From: Climacteris rufus
Taxonomy: Eukaryota; Chordata; Aves; Passeriformes; Climacteridae
Length of the DNA stretch: 64,000 nt
Reading direction: 5' to 3'
Assembly: GCA_013398175.1 (NCBI GenBank)
Contig: VZRZ01003844.1
Coordinates: 324,731 to 388,730, forward strand
The number at the start of each line of letters is the position of its first letter. The first letter of the stretch is position 1. Shown one piece after another: positions 36,561-50,339 of the stretch. The translations under genes were made by a program, and so were the position numbers. The notes beneath the pieces are model-generated. The model saw nothing but the letters and a program-made list of their open reading frames with translations. It was not told the DNA's origin and made no database searches.

Positions 36561-36975
36561 GCACAAGTCTGATGAGGAGCAGCTGTGGGAGCTGGGGTTG
36601 TTTAGCCTGGAGAAGAGGAGGCTTGGGGGGCACGTTATGACTCTGCATGCACCTTAAAGGAGGCTGTAGCCAGGTGGGGATTGGTCTCCTCTCACAAGTG
36701 ATATGTGACAGGACGAGAGGAAATGGTCTCCAGTTGCACTAGGAGAGGTTTAGACTGGATATTAGGAAAAATTCCTTTACTGAAAGGGTGGCTAATCATC
36801 AGAACAGGTTGCCCAGGAAAGTGGTGAAATCACCATTCCTGGACGTATTCAAAAGATGTGTAGCTGTGTCACTTGAGTACATGGTGTAGTGGTGGAGTTG
36901 GCAGTGCCATGTTAACAGTTAGACTCAATGACCTTATGGGTCTTTTCCAACCTTAATTATTCTATGACTCTACAA
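36561..36975 (+). mobile_element. CR1 LINE 3' end, continuation after LTR insertion
   Basis: CR1 resumes at 'gcacaagtctgatgaggag', exactly where the 34825-36049 portion stopped. It continues through 'cctggagaagaggaggct', 'aggagaggtttagactgg' and 'ccaggaaagtggtgaaatca', and ends with ATTCTATGACTCT at about 36960-36972, the family's terminal signature. Together with the first part it forms one copy of roughly 1.6 kb, lacking its 5' end and the RT core. Confidence 0.9.
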
Positions 36976-39838
36976 AATAGATCAGAAGGACCTTAAAATA
37001 ATACAGCAATCTTATGTTTAATGAAGATGGAAATGTATGTTTGGATAAAGCACTGAGGAAAGGTGAAGCTATGTTACAGTTCTTGAACTGTCCTGTACTG
37101 AATGGGTAAAGAGGATGCAGGCCCTCAGGGTTAAGGGCTGGCTCGGCACAGGTATCATATTGCCCTGTACCTTTTTAGGTCCTAGACTGTAAAAGTACTG
37201 TGATATCAGTAATACAGTGATACAAGAGCAATATGAACAGTAAAGATCTATTTCCAAAGACTTATTTGTTATGCAAAATGGGATGGAATGATTTCATCAG
37301 CTCACCACAGACAGAGCTGCAAAAGTGAGCTGTTGGAATGCTCAGTGAAGGAGACATTCTGAAGCACAACTGTATACAAAATATGGTATGGAGGATGTGT
37401 GATATCAGGAATTCGGTGATTAGATGAGGGTTGTCATGTTGCATTAAAAAATATTATTTGTAGCACACATTTGAGGTCTTTGTTTTCTACACAGGTAAAT
37501 GCTGCAACTTAGTTTTCCCCATTAGTGGATGCCACTAGAGGTAGCCTCCTACAAGCCAGTCCTGAAGCAACTAAAGGCAAGATGCCTAAAACTTTGACAT
37601 GACCATTTTAATTCTAGCTAAATGCTTCATTCACATTCAGGAGAAAGTTGCACTCTTACAACCTTTTTAAATACAAGTCCCTGCATCTGCATCTTCTGGC
37701 ACTGTACAAGCCTGGATATATTTCTCACTTTAAACAGCTGCTCTGTTCCAAGTCTGTGGTGGGATGTTTTAAAATCCTTTTTTTGTTCTTTTAAATCCCT
37801 TAACATAAAAAAAATCCTGGACATATCTACTATTAATAATAGGAAGATGGAATGCTTCTTGTATACATTTGTCTCTTTTTTTCTTTTAAGTTAGTCTTCT
37901 GTCTGTGTTTCTTAGAAAAATGTATATTCTTCAGATTAAAATATCATCTGATACAGGAGACTTCCCTAATTAGGTAGTTTAACTATCAGAATGCAATACA
38001 ATGACACAATATACTTAGCATTTATAAGCCTTGTGCACCAGTTTAAAATGATGGCAGACTTGTGTCCAGAACTTCTATTGCAGACAAAAGCTACTTTGAT
38101 TTTCTCCTAAAAAGTGTCTTGCCAAATACTTGTGCTGCTGACATTTTCCAAAATGGTAATTTCATTCATGTGAATCCAATTTTCTAAGCCACTCTGCATC
38201 CCTCCTTCCAACTGCTCCTCACGGGTGATCTGCACATGCAAACACTGGCCTCAATATGTGCTTAGCTTGCAAGAAAATTTCATGAAAGGGCAATTGAAAG
38301 CACAATTATGTTAAAGCAAATAAACTGTCATGCAGAAAGAAGTGGTTGTACTGTTAGAAGTTCTGGAACTATTTGTTTGATTTCCAAAGCTGATTCGATA
38401 ACCTACATTAACCATCCACGGGAAGATACTTGTATTATAAATCCAAACTGTTGATAGTATGCTGACAGCTGAGTGACAACATTGCAACAAATATTTTGCA
38501 GTTACAGATTTTAAATAGAGAATGGCAAACAGACAAATGTCCTTGAGGGGCTTTTAAAAAGCAGAAATCTTAATGAGCTCATCACTTATAAAAATGGAAT
38601 ACCTGCCTAGGGACACACAATGTGAATGCTAGAGGAATCATGTGGTTGTGTTTCTCTTCAAGCTGAGCATCCAGCTAAGCTCATCTTGTGCCTGCTGTTG
38701 CACAATGCAACATGCACTGAAGCAAGACTGAGCAAGACAGGTTATATTAACCCAAAGTGATTCTTTTTGTTTCTAGTCATTCCTGTAAAGGATGAGCATG
38801 AACCCTCCTCAAACAAAGAAGGTTTTCTTCTTCTTTTGCAATTGTTTATCCTATTTAGGCTTTAACTGCAAATATGGCTTTTAGAAATCTTAGGTGCTTC
38901 TGCAGGATATAAAGTGGGTAGTGTTTGATTTGTAAGATTTAATCATGCCTGGTCAGAAGTACAACGTCCACTAAACCACTGAAAAAAATCACCTCTCAAA
39001 ACCTATAAATGCAGAATATTGTATTTATAAGCTCTTACACATATAAAACTAAAAACATGCACTTGTGCCTCTCTGTTAACTTATAAATGTCTGTGACAAA
39101 AACTGTTTTAATCTGGAATATTTCAGGCGTCCTCCAGTCTTCCTTACAAATCCATTTGTCCTCACTAATGGGATATGTCTTATAGCTTGTTCCGTGAGCA
39201 TCACGCTAAATCTTTCAAGGACTTGGATGGAAGTTCCTCCAAGGGCCAGTTTAGCCTGCATGATGTGAATTGCTTCTGTTTTCCTTTCTTTTTAATTTCT
39301 GCTTAGCTATCCAGGCACTCAATAAGTCACTTTCTCCATGAGATGTTCAGGATGGTGCAGTAAGCCTTGGTGATTACTAAATTGAGATGTGAGGGAAGGA
39401 ATCTTTTTTTCCTAGCAAAGAGACTCAGGAAAGGAAAGGCTCTCTCCTACAGAAGGCAGGGGAAGGTTTTATGATTTCAGTGAAAATCCCAGCTGTGTTC
39501 AACCTCTAAGCCAGGCCAAAAAAGGGGATTTGCCCTCATCCAAGCTGCCATGCATTAAGGAAAGGAATGTGACTGCACAAAATATGTCTTGGGGAAACCT
39601 CTTTTGGCCAGAAGCATGGTAAAATTGCAGCCTGAGTGTATTGCTGGCTCTTTTCCTTCTTCAGCATCACTTACCTGTGGGTAACACAGCAAAATCAGGA
39701 CAGACCACAGCTCAGGATTCAGAGACTAAAATACTTTTCGTTTTCATGCTACACTTTCTCCTGCTGTCCACTGGCCTCTTATCACACTAAGGCATCCTAG
39801 TAGAATCCTAGTTAGGCATCTCACCACTGCTCAGCCTT

Positions 39839-39855
39839 ACTATATAATATATAGT
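39839..39855. repeat. AT-rich perfect inverted repeat
   Basis: ACTATATA and TATATAGT flank a single A. The 17-base block is a perfect odd palindrome, probably low-complexity chance. Confidence 0.8.
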
Positions 39856-40162
39856 GATACCTGTCCTCCTTGAGGTCTGACATCATCCGAAAAACAGGTG
39901 TCTCATGTCCTGGTTAAATCATCATACAGTCAGCATCCTACAGACACTTCAGGCTTCTAGGAGCAAACAGGGGCTCACTGGCTTCCCATCTTCATGCTGG
40001 GTGATGCAGGAGCACTCTAGGGCTGGCTAGGCTATAGTTCATAGCTGTAGTCAACTTTCTTGCAGAGACATAAACATTCTGGGGTTTTCACAACATTGCT
40101 GTAAGGTTATATGGTATAATTTGAAATTGGACTCTGTCTACAAAGAAATCCAAGCCTGCTGA

Positions 40163-40190
40163 CAAAAAAAAAAAAAAAAAAAAAGAAAAA
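40163..40190 (+). repeat. Poly(A) tract
   Basis: A run of over 20 A residues, then G and more A, interrupts unique DNA. CR1 elements do not end in poly(A), and no retropseudogene is recognisable upstream, so it is annotated as a simple repeat only. Confidence 0.9.
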
Positions 40191-40377
40191 ACAAAAGGAT
40201 AAATGGTACGGAGCAATCTACCAAATGGGCACATGAACAACACTGTAGGCACAAACATGCATTTCAGAAAAAAGAAATAACAGAGTAAAAGTGTTGTTTT
40301 ATGTTAGTGCTGTGATCTGTTTCTCCAGCTGGTTTCTTTTTGACTTCTTGGATTTACAGCAATATAGAATATAGCCT

Positions 40378-40421
40378 CTTTTTTTTTTTTACCCTCCTCC
40401 CCTCCGCCCCCCTCCCCCCCA
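40378..40421 (+). repeat. Polypyrimidine tract (T-run followed by C-rich run)
   Basis: About 13 T residues are followed by a C-rich stretch broken by a few T residues, one A and one G. Such pure pyrimidine strands can adopt triplex structures. No gene context suggests a function. Confidence 0.85.
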
Positions 40422-40830
40422 TCTTTTCTATTCTCTTAGCCTTCAAACTCCTTTTACAACCATTTCAATTATGTGCTCCCGCTGGAGACCTGAGCTATCA
40501 ATGACTAACAACCGTGGGAGCTGATTTCATATAAACTAGGCAAAAGTCCAGCATGCGACTCAGAAGCAGTCATTCTTCCAGAGTTCATGACCTGCAGAAG
40601 CTCACTGTGGCTCGGCTACTTGTACCTACAAGTCTCCAGTTACTTCAGGGCTGAAGGCTGCACTCCAGTACAGGACAAATCAGCTGGAGCTTGTCTCCCT
40701 TCTTCATCCTACTTAGAGCTAAATGGAATAAACTAGCACAGCCGGAGTAAATGAGCCATGGCAAAACTGATCTTAACCTCCACCCCCCTGATTTGGCAGC
40801 CAGGCACTAGGGAAGAGACAAGATAATTCC

Positions 40831-41040
40831 AGTCAGCTCCAGCAGGCTCTGTAATGCAATTTGACAAATCAAATAGATAGCTTTTATTAACGAAACTAAA
40901 TGAATTATTGCAAAGGAGATGTGGACATTGATCTGTCTTCATATATGCATTCTGCTTTGGGGGAGGGGAGATTGCCTTTAAATTTAAACTGCTGCTGCCT
41001 GAGGTAGGAAGTCACTGTAATGAATCTGTTCCGCAGTTTC
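40831..41040. promoter_or_regulatory. Candidate cis-regulatory element rich in TAAT-type cores
   Basis: Several homeodomain and POU-like cores cluster here: TGTAATGCAATTTG, TATTAACG, AAATGAATTATTGC, TATGCATTC and GTAATGAAT, plus the 12-base palindrome TTTAAATTTAAA (40977-40988). No transposon or open frame explains the stretch. Its texture resembles vertebrate conserved noncoding enhancers, but conservation cannot be seen from one sequence. It lies about 19 kb downstream of the SLC5A7 stop codon. Confidence 0.25.
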
Positions 41041-44000
41041 CTATCCCCAAACTGTCCATTTAACACCAATACCAATAAAGATAAAAGGGAAATACAGAAG
41101 AGTACTATGCATACAGAGCTATCAATGTTGATGCTTGGGCATAGAAGTGACTCTTCAGGGCCAAATTGTCCTAAATATGAATGTTTGCTTTGATTTTCTG
41201 GTGATGGAATGGGACTAACAAGGCTTGTTGGAGGCTATGATACCAATGAAAGACACGGATACCCTGACTACCTTCCTTAATAATAACTCTTCCTACATAA
41301 ACAGCTTAAACAATGTATTTCACAGCACATATGGTGCAAATACACAGATAATTACCTCAATGAAAACACCCAAGCCCAGGTCTCTAAAATCAGGCAAATA
41401 AATTCAGAACCTAAAGAAATATTAGTATTCCTGCCCTATTATCGGGGCTGTGATGGAACAACATTCATGGGACAAACGTGGATATTTGAATTGAAACGGT
41501 ACTTTCTTATGTATTCACACTATCAAAAGTTAGGTCTGAGAAAGCTAGAGGTAGTTTGTGTTCTTCCTCTCCTCTCTTGTCTGTACCCAGAGCTAAAATC
41601 CCACTGTGTAGATGCCAAACATACCTTTGATGGCTGAAGCATAGCGTAGAAGGCCTTCCAATAATGAAAAAAAAGCAAAATAGTATAAGCAGATCAAAGA
41701 CTTATTTAGCATGCAGTAGAGGAAGTCTTCTTGGAACCATATAGTGTGATAAAGTTCTGGAAAAGATTAAGCAACTCTTCATATAGCTATCACTTTCAAA
41801 ATAGCAACATATTTTGCTGAGCCACTGAGTTGAACATGTCAGATTCACTCAAGTGGTTCAGCTAGAATGGTTCCGCTTTCTACATACTACAAACTGGGGA
41901 TGTGTTGTCTTCATCCAATAAAACACTCTCCCTATTCAGGTATGAAAAAATATTTGGATTTGGGTTTTTTGGAGAGTTTTTTATTCTTACCAAAACAGAG
42001 AGTCATGTTTTGTTTTTATTAAGTTAATTTGGCTAACAGTGAGTGGTTGAATTCAAGTACATCTGGCAATTTTTATAGTATTTATTCAAGATTTTTTAAA
42101 AACCATTCTCTAACACCATAATGGAAGAGTATTACTGCAGACTTAAAGTATGCCATGTATAAACAAAATCCTTGTCTCACAAGTATTAGGGGAAAAGTGT
42201 GACTGGGATTGCAACAATAGCTTAGATTTCTTTTATTAGAGGTGTTTGATTTGATGGTATTTCCTGCATCAACTCATTGTCCCAAGGAAGACAATCTATA
42301 CACCAGAACAGAAACCCACATTTTCACCAGATCTGGAAGTTCTGGATAACAAGGGTGCACCTGAAGGTCTTCCACAGCTTTTTACCAATGCCAGTGCACC
42401 ACTTTTAAGGACAGAAATCCTTGTTGCTGAGACAGGGAACATCACAGGTATCACAAAAGCACACCCTCTCAGTGCAGAGAGACCCTCGGCACAACAAAGT
42501 CTCCATCAGTCTGTAGGTTTCAGGTAATTTCAGTAGCAAGTTGTGGAAAAAGCATAAGTAGCAGGTAAGTCTCTGAGAAGAAAGCATTCATTTTCCTCTC
42601 TTTCTGCCTTTCAGTGGAAGGGTATTACAACAAGCACTAAAATACAGACTTTTCAGGATTATAGTGGAAGAGAAATCACAGCCCTCAAAGTGGGTCTGTG
42701 AAGCAAACCTTAGGGTTGTTCTGTTTCCTCCCTGTTTTGCATTTCTGATACAGGGATAACAGTTCTGTCACCTAGCCAAAGGTACACTCTCCCACTTTTG
42801 GGAAAAATGAGACCATTACTTTGCAATTGCAGCTGTTTTTCCCAGAATGAGTTCTTGATATCTGTTTGCTGATCCAATATGCCATGCTATAATACACCAG
42901 AGACCTTGGATTACTTCTGACTTCATCTCTGCTTTATGTTCTATAAAGATGCCTGTTCCCTCAACAACCAGTGTTTACAGACCTTCCTAAAATATTGCTC
43001 GGCAAATTGCACAGCCTCTCAAATTTAATTAACTGTTCAAGTCAACATATCTCAAATTAGTTTCTAAAAGGGACCTGGGGCAAACACTGAAACAGATGAA
43101 TGACAGTGCTGCTCACTGCAGTAAGTTGATAGTGTGTACAACTCAAACAACCCCTGCTCAGGCTGATGGTGCAGTACAAATTCATTATTGCTAGGAAGGG
43201 CATGAAGGAAAAATTAGAAAAAAAGAATGGACTACTCAAGCACTACAATGGTTTTTTTACGGAAATAGGAATAATTATGACGATGTAGCTCCATTGTCTT
43301 CCATCATGTTGTCCTTTTGGAGAGCTGCCATTTTAGGCACAGAGGCCAGGGTCTTGTCCCAGAAGAATGCTGAGCAGCCATCAACAAGACAACAGAAAGA
43401 GGGAGCAGCTCTTTAAAAAAAGAGCTTTTTATGTTATTCTAAAACATAAGTGATGGAGTTAGTTAGAGCTGGCTTTGACTAAAAAATCCAAGAGAACACT
43501 AACAGCATAGAGATCTTTCACATTCCCAAGTGCTGGAAGGTCAAGCAAGCAGTAAGGTTTTGTCCTAACTGGCGATTCCATCTGAGTAAAGAGAATTAGG
43601 TACTGTTTGCTTTGAGCTTTGTCTAATACAAGAGCATGAAAGAATGTAAGCATGGATAAACTGGATCTGCAAGACTTTAGAGACCTCTTCAATCTGTGGA
43701 GACAGAAGATTACTTCCTGGTACATTTACAGTGTTTTCTGGGAGTGAATCATTTGATTTTTTTCCCACTGCTACTGATTTTAATAAAGGAATTCTGATCT
43801 TATGCTACATGGTGTGAATGGATTTTTTTTCCCCACAGTAGAAACATTATTTCAGCAATAAATGACTGGAAGACAGTAGTTTTGATGATCTGTTTCTTTG
43901 GAAAAATGCAAAAAGTAGCACCTAGGATTTTACTGGCTCTTAATGCCAAAGTCAGACTGAAAGAGTGAAAGGAATTGCTCTGAATTTTTCACAATCTTTA

Positions 44001-45067
44001 TTGCTCAAAGCATGAGAAATTGGGAGAGGAGAGAAGCAATAATCTGTACTTTCATTGGTTTAGAATTTCCCTTGGGATGAAAGTATGCATGTGTACTTTC
44101 AATGAAAATTCAGGGCTGAGATCACTGCTGTGCCTAGGGAAGCAGAATCTGGATAGCATTATTCCACTGTGTTCTTTCCTCTTGGTCGCTTTTTCCCTCT
44201 GTAAATAGCATTTACCATAAAAGTTTGCAACTTGCGTTTGTCTTTTTGTTTTATGTTTTACTATGTATAACCAATAGTTTAGTAAGGCATTAAAGCATAT
44301 TACTCTTAATATTTAAGTTATGGTCCTGTTGGATGTCTTACCTGATGGGTTTGGGAACACTTCCAAGCATCTCTGCTCTGCTGTCCATGCCCTTATGGAC
44401 TTCTGAATATCTGTAAAAGCAAGACTCAGGCACACAACCTTCATGCTCTCCACCATGCATGGTTTCCACAGAGAGAAAAGCAAATTGCTCAAGATAGACA
44501 AATGCCATGTCACACTCATGTCACACCATTCCAGATGGCTGAGGACCCCATACTCTAGGATGTGCTTCAGTGCATAGCCACCACTCAGATGTGGTGAGAA
44601 AGAGGATGTGTTCATTGGCTTTAAGCCAAGCAGCACATCCTTAAACAACCTGTCCTGTGAAGTGTGGGGGATTTGGTCTCCTTAAGATCCTGTAGCCATT
44701 TTACATCTGCCCAAAGCTTTTAGGGGGTCAGCTGGTGATGTGCCAAGCCTTCCATTTGCCTTGAATCATTTCTTCTTACTCAACTGAAAGTGCCAAGTAT
44801 GTCCAGTACCTCTCAGTCTCTCAGATCTTAACAAAACCACTCTCAGCAAATTAAAGGATAAGAGAACATTGGACTTGTTTGGTTTGTCCCCGTGATAGCT
44901 GTGGCTCCTTGACTACATAACCATGAGTTTCACTCTGTACCAGAACTACCTTGTGCTTTCCAACCAGTCAAGCAGTGTGGTGAGCAGCAAAGCTTTGGTG
45001 TATTGCTGTCCAAATTAGTGGGACCCAGCTGGAATCCAAGGTTACCAATATAAAATCTGCTTTCTAC

Positions 45068-45093
45068 AAAATAAAATAAAATAAAATAAAAAA
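45068..45093. repeat. (AAAAT)n microsatellite
   Basis: Four to five tandem AAAAT units end in a run of A. The repeat is short and likely polymorphic. Confidence 0.9.
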
Positions 45094-46624
45094 GCCTAAT
45101 ACATTCTAACATTCAAATTAATTGGTTTAAGAGCTTGTCTCTGAGTTTCACACAGAAGTATAAAAAACCTCACACATCTGCTGGGTAAATATCATTCTAG
45201 ATATCTGAAAGTCTGCCCACCTACGTGTATTTTCATGGAAATTTGCAGATCTGATATGGGCCTAGTGATGGTGTGGGGCTCTGGTTTCTGTTAGGCATGT
45301 CAAACCTGACAGAGATGGTATTTTACCACAGTGCAGGACCTGTCAGCAGATGATTACATTTTCCCTATGAGCTGTCATGTACAATTTTTACAATTAAATA
45401 GGTCCAAGTATTTAGAAGTATATAGGGCTCTTCAAAAGACAGAAGTCTGTTGTCCACATTGCCTGTCCTGCAGAAGAGAAGACATCTGAGGGGGAAGAAA
45501 GTGGTCTGTGATTTGGTCTCTGTGGCACAGAGTTCCAGAGACACTCTGTATAGATGAGGCCAGCAGCTTGGAAAAGCTGTTATTTTTCATTGTTAAGCAG
45601 AAAAATGTAAACCAGAGGCTGTTTCGATGTGAGAAAAACCAGCTTAGCTTCTGCACTGTTGGGATCTAAATGCTGCCCTGAGAGGCTTGGGTTTAGTGTG
45701 AGATCATATAGAAGTAAAGCCAGCAGAGAGGAGCATCCCAGTAATTCACTGCAGATAACAATATAAAGTGATGGATGTTGCACTGACCACAACATGTTTC
45801 CAAAGAATGGTAGTGTCACTATAGAAGGCACTTGTTTTGCCTCAGCTCTCAAGGAGCAACACAGTTAGCTCCAAGGAAAACAGTCACCCCTTGGTGCAGC
45901 TCCATTAGGTGAAATATCTGAAAAAACTGAGCAACAGAAGTGTTGCTCTTCTTTTTACTTGTATTTCTGTGCCTAGATTTATGTCTTTCAGATAGTCATG
46001 AGCTAAGAGAGCCTTAACATGCTTTAGTGTTTGTACCAAATAAATAAACAGAAATATATTCTTGGGCAAAATTTTTGCACTCATCTACCTTCCAAACTGT
46101 TGGCATTACTCCCAAGGAGAAGTCTAGACATAGGTCTGGAAATAGCTCTTCATTTGTACTGTATTGTTGAGAATATGAGATCATTTCATGCATTCAGAGT
46201 TCTAACAAAGCTTCACCAACTTTGAATAAGCCTATTTTGAAAAATGTGATGATATTTTGAGATATTTCAGATAGTCTAAACAAATGGGTATGATAAAGGA
46301 AGCAATCCTGATCTACCTGCAGAGCCATAACCTAAGCTAACTAAACCTGTTGCTGGGGTTAGGTTACTTTCAGCAATCTTGCTACCCTTAAATCAAATGT
46401 CCCTCTGTTTTCCCTATAGGTAAACTGAGTGCTGTTACCCAAGAAGAAAGACTAGAGAGAGAACAAGGACCCAGAGAAGAAATGGCGGGATAGAGCAGCC
46501 CAGATGGTCAAGTGGAGCAGTAGAGCTTGCACACATGCAGCAGACAAAAAAAAAGTCTCATAAGAACTCTAAGTGTTCCTCTGCAATACTGAGATATACG
46601 ATGTAGACACACTGGTCAGGTCAT

Positions 46625-46860
46625 AACACCACAGAGTCGTAGAATGGTTTGAGTTGGCAGGGACTTTTAAAGGCCATCTAGTCCAAGCCCCCTGCAGTGA
46701 GCAAGGACATCTTCAACTCGATGCTCAAAGCCTTTTCCAGTCTGACCATGAATTTGCCAGGGTTGGGGCATCTGCCACCTCTATGGGTAACCTGTTCTAA
46801 TGTTTCAGCATCCCTCATCATAAAAAATTTCTTCCTTTTATCTAGTCCCTTGGATTTCTT
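46625..46860 (-). mobile_element. CR1 LINE 3' end, antisense
   Basis: Read on the minus strand, this is a CR1 3' terminus. The + strand opens with 'agagtcgtagaatggtttgag', the reverse of the terminal repeats, then 'ggccatctagtccaagccccctgcag', and goes into 'taacctgttctaatgtttcag' and 'aaaatttcttccttttatct'. It is about 235 bases long, 5' truncated and non-coding. Confidence 0.9.
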
Positions 46861-49800
46861 TCAAATTCAGCTGAAGGAGAAGCTCTTTCAATATGGTAAG
46901 GGTTAACCTCAACTCACAAAAGCTCATCTCCCAAAGGCTGGAATTCTAAATGTTGTTATCTCTCTGATTCATTCTGTTAAACACAATACATCGCTCATTA
47001 CACTGACATAGTGCAGCCACCTCAGCATCATCAGCTCAGAGTAAAACCCCTGAAGGATGGAAACATTAATGTAAAAAATTAGTCCTTATAAAGAGAACAT
47101 TATGATAAAGCTGAATGTTTAGAGTAGAACAAATGTATTTGAGAACATAGAAAGATTCAACTGTGATCAGTCAATCACTGGGAATATTTATACTGGAACA
47201 AGGGCAATTCAATGGACTATGGCTACCACCACGCTCATGTGGTATCTGCAGTTCATCACACTAAATTCATTTACAGAACTAATGGACAGTACCATTGCCA
47301 TGGACACACACAGCTGAGTGAAAAGAGTACAAATCTGAGAGTGTCCAACAAGTGCATCAAACAGATACTCTTCTGAAATGCAGTAAATATAGCACAAGAG
47401 TCAAAGTAATCTTTGATTTGTTGCTCCTTGGACTGATTTCCTGGGTACACTCTTGAACATATGACAGGATGAAGGAAAGGAAAAGGGATTCATTTATAAA
47501 GACCATGTTGTTAACTCTTTTCCAGACTCCGTAATATAATGAGGTGCCAACCACCAGCCTTTCATATCATCCTATCTTGTTACCCCCTGGGCTTAAACTC
47601 CTGAAGCATTAAGTAGCCTGCACGTACCATTCACTTCAAAACAAGCAGGTATTTCACAATTCCTCTTGGCTTGTGTGCTTCTCAGGATTAACTTCATTGT
47701 CAGTGTTCAAAAGTCAAATGCTTTTCCAAAAGCCTATATGAGCCACCTCTACTTAAATGGCTTATCTGTGCATCCCTTAGCTCTGTCAGATTGAGCAGAA
47801 AGGATTAGATACACTCATTTGATAACCTGCATCCAGCCAATATAATAATGCCATTTATCATGCTGTATTACAAAGCTCCCAAATTACTTCAAAATATACA
47901 GTCACAACTCACACGGGAAAATGTATAAAAGCATTTTACCTTTAGCTCTTGCAGTCTGCTTTCCATTTCCTTTACTCTAAGGTTTATACCCTCTTTTATA
48001 GAGAACTATGTACATGTATCTTTGCAATAAATAATCTAATCCAACACGACACCAACATACAGCATTATCATAATATGAAGAACACAATATTTGTCAAGCT
48101 TATCCTACTAAAATTCAGGTTTCTATGCAGTCATAATGGTGAAATTATTTCATAAACAAATATGTGTCTCCCAAATATTCATGAGGCTATTTTTCATCCT
48201 TAGTATCAAACACGTCAGAGATCCAGCTGGGATTTTTCTTGATAATAAAGATGTCTAAGATGCCTTGCATTCACCTTACAGGGCTATTTTTCATATTTAA
48301 CATTTTACCACATTTCCAACTACCAATTTGTCCCTCATGTCAGTTTATCTGAAAGTCAAACATTAAAAATAAAACTAAAATTTAATCCTGATAACATTTA
48401 AATATTTGCAGAAAATTACTGGATTTTTCCAGGTCCCAGCATTATTTTCCAAGCTATCAATGTTTAATTCTCTGGCTTTCCTCAAATTCAGTACTTCTTG
48501 TCCACAACTAGAAACTTCAATTCCACTAAAATACTACTCTCAGTATTTCAAACCAAAATGTTAATGTTATCACTGGTTATTGAAATAACAAGTTTCTTCA
48601 TATTCCATTCATAATCAAAACACTATTTCATACTGTATCATACTCTCACTTGCCATAAAACCATGGGACACCATCAATTCATACCCTGCAAGGACCGCTG
48701 TAGTTGTTCTATTTTCTTGTTAAAAGAAATGTGGCAACTCTTGTATATTCAAGATTGAAAAAGCATAATTCAGTTCTGTTTTCTTTGTCTAGTATGCCAT
48801 TAACATGAATGAATCTGATCATATGTAGAAAATAAATTATTAAAGTTTATTTTTTAATAGTGAAAAAAATCGACTGTGGTTTCATATAGAGTTTTATATA
48901 TACGTATGTATCTGTGGATGTGTGCACACACCTTTATGTATGCCCACACATGATCCTTCTCCTGCAATTTTCCTCTGGGTGAATAATTCACTCAACACTG
49001 ATCAGCAGGCTTTTGTGCTCCAGTAGCAACAGCTCCTGTCATTAAGATTTAGGTTACATGGGGCACTAGAAATGGAATTATAAAATCTATTTCTAAAAGA
49101 ATGATTGATACAATTCATTACCAGCTTTCAGTATACAATAAAAATTTTCTGAACCTTAGAAAAACAAGTCATGGGGCAAATCCAAGTGATAATAAATCAC
49201 CTGTATCAATGTTAATGAAATGGACTAAAGATGCAAAATTCACTCTGCATGGCCACAGTGAATGCTCTATAAATAAAACATATTTTCTTTTTCACTAAGT
49301 AACAATTCAAGGAGTTAAAATAATTCAGTGTAGCTGAAAATGGGTAAAAGCTGGCTGTAGCAGAGTGCACAGTAAAGATCCTTATTGACTGATTAGCAAT
49401 TTGTTTCTGCAAACACTGCACAGCAGTTTCCCTACTTTGCAGCAGGCTGTTAGAGCTTAATGAAAAATGTGCATTTTTGCTAGAGTTAATGGTCTTGAAC
49501 AGAAGCCTTATGCTTCTACAAGGCCTTATTCTGTACTTAAATTACGGATTCATGTCTGTCATTATAGCTATTGTCCCTTGTTTGTACATTAATGATGTGA
49601 CTCCAGTGAACATAAGGAACAAAGCCCCTCACTCTGGGATGGCAAAGGCACTGTCCTGTGAGACCAAGCAGCACAACTCTGTCAGCAGGTGGGCTGATGC
49701 TGAACAGCAAATTTAGCTGGGTGTTTCCTGCTTTTGATATTTCAGGTTCTCACTGGACTTAAAAACTTCAGCACAGAGAGTGGTCTGCTGTACATGGCAG

Positions 49801-50339
49801 TTGAAGTTACAAGGAGTAGCACAGTAGATAAAGTTCTGGATTAATCAGAGACCAGAGCACGGACTGGGGATTCCACTGCCTGGGAGAGCACAGAGCTGTG
49901 CAAGGTGCAGGCACCACAGCAGAGAGAATGGGGCAGTGCCACAGGGCAATCTCTCTCCTGTCACCTGGCACGAGGCAAAAGATGCCACCACAGCCAACAG
50001 CTGGCCCTGTTGTACAAATCCACAGTAGCAAAAAGTTAAGGATAATATAAATGGGCAAGCTAAACAGAAGACATACCATTTGACTCTTTAACAGATGATA
50101 ACAGAGGCAGAGAGACCACAGCTAAGTCATCTTCCCAAGTCTTATCTGAGCCATCCATAATACTTTCCTCTTCTATCCTTTTAATACTGTTCTAATTTCT
50201 GAAGTACTCGCGAGCATGTGTTGCATTCTGCATCCATATAAAGCTTGCAAATCAGTAAGTCATTTTCACAGTACAGTAACATATGCACTAGCAGCAAGAT
50301 GCTTCTCACAGTCTTTGGTGTCTACATCTTTAGCATTCA
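46861..50339. other. Intergenic DNA, 3.5 kb
   Basis: The segment is AT-rich unique sequence with a short palindrome of six alternating TG/CA steps at 48919-48930. No gene or mobile element was recognised. Confidence 0.7.

Larger units (their letters stand above)
36976..46624. other. Intergenic DNA, 9.6 kb
   Basis: No gene was recognised. The region is AT-rich, with a poly(A) run, a pyrimidine tract, an (AAAAT)n run and a possible conserved regulatory block near 40.9 kb, all listed separately. Minus-strand open frames such as 44313-44648 (111 codons) look like chance, as they have no known motifs and no flanking splice signals that I trust. Confidence 0.7.

Noticed and set aside
44313..44648. 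111-codon minus-strand open frame
   Set aside because: No motif, no coding-like pattern and no neighbouring exon. Treated as chance.
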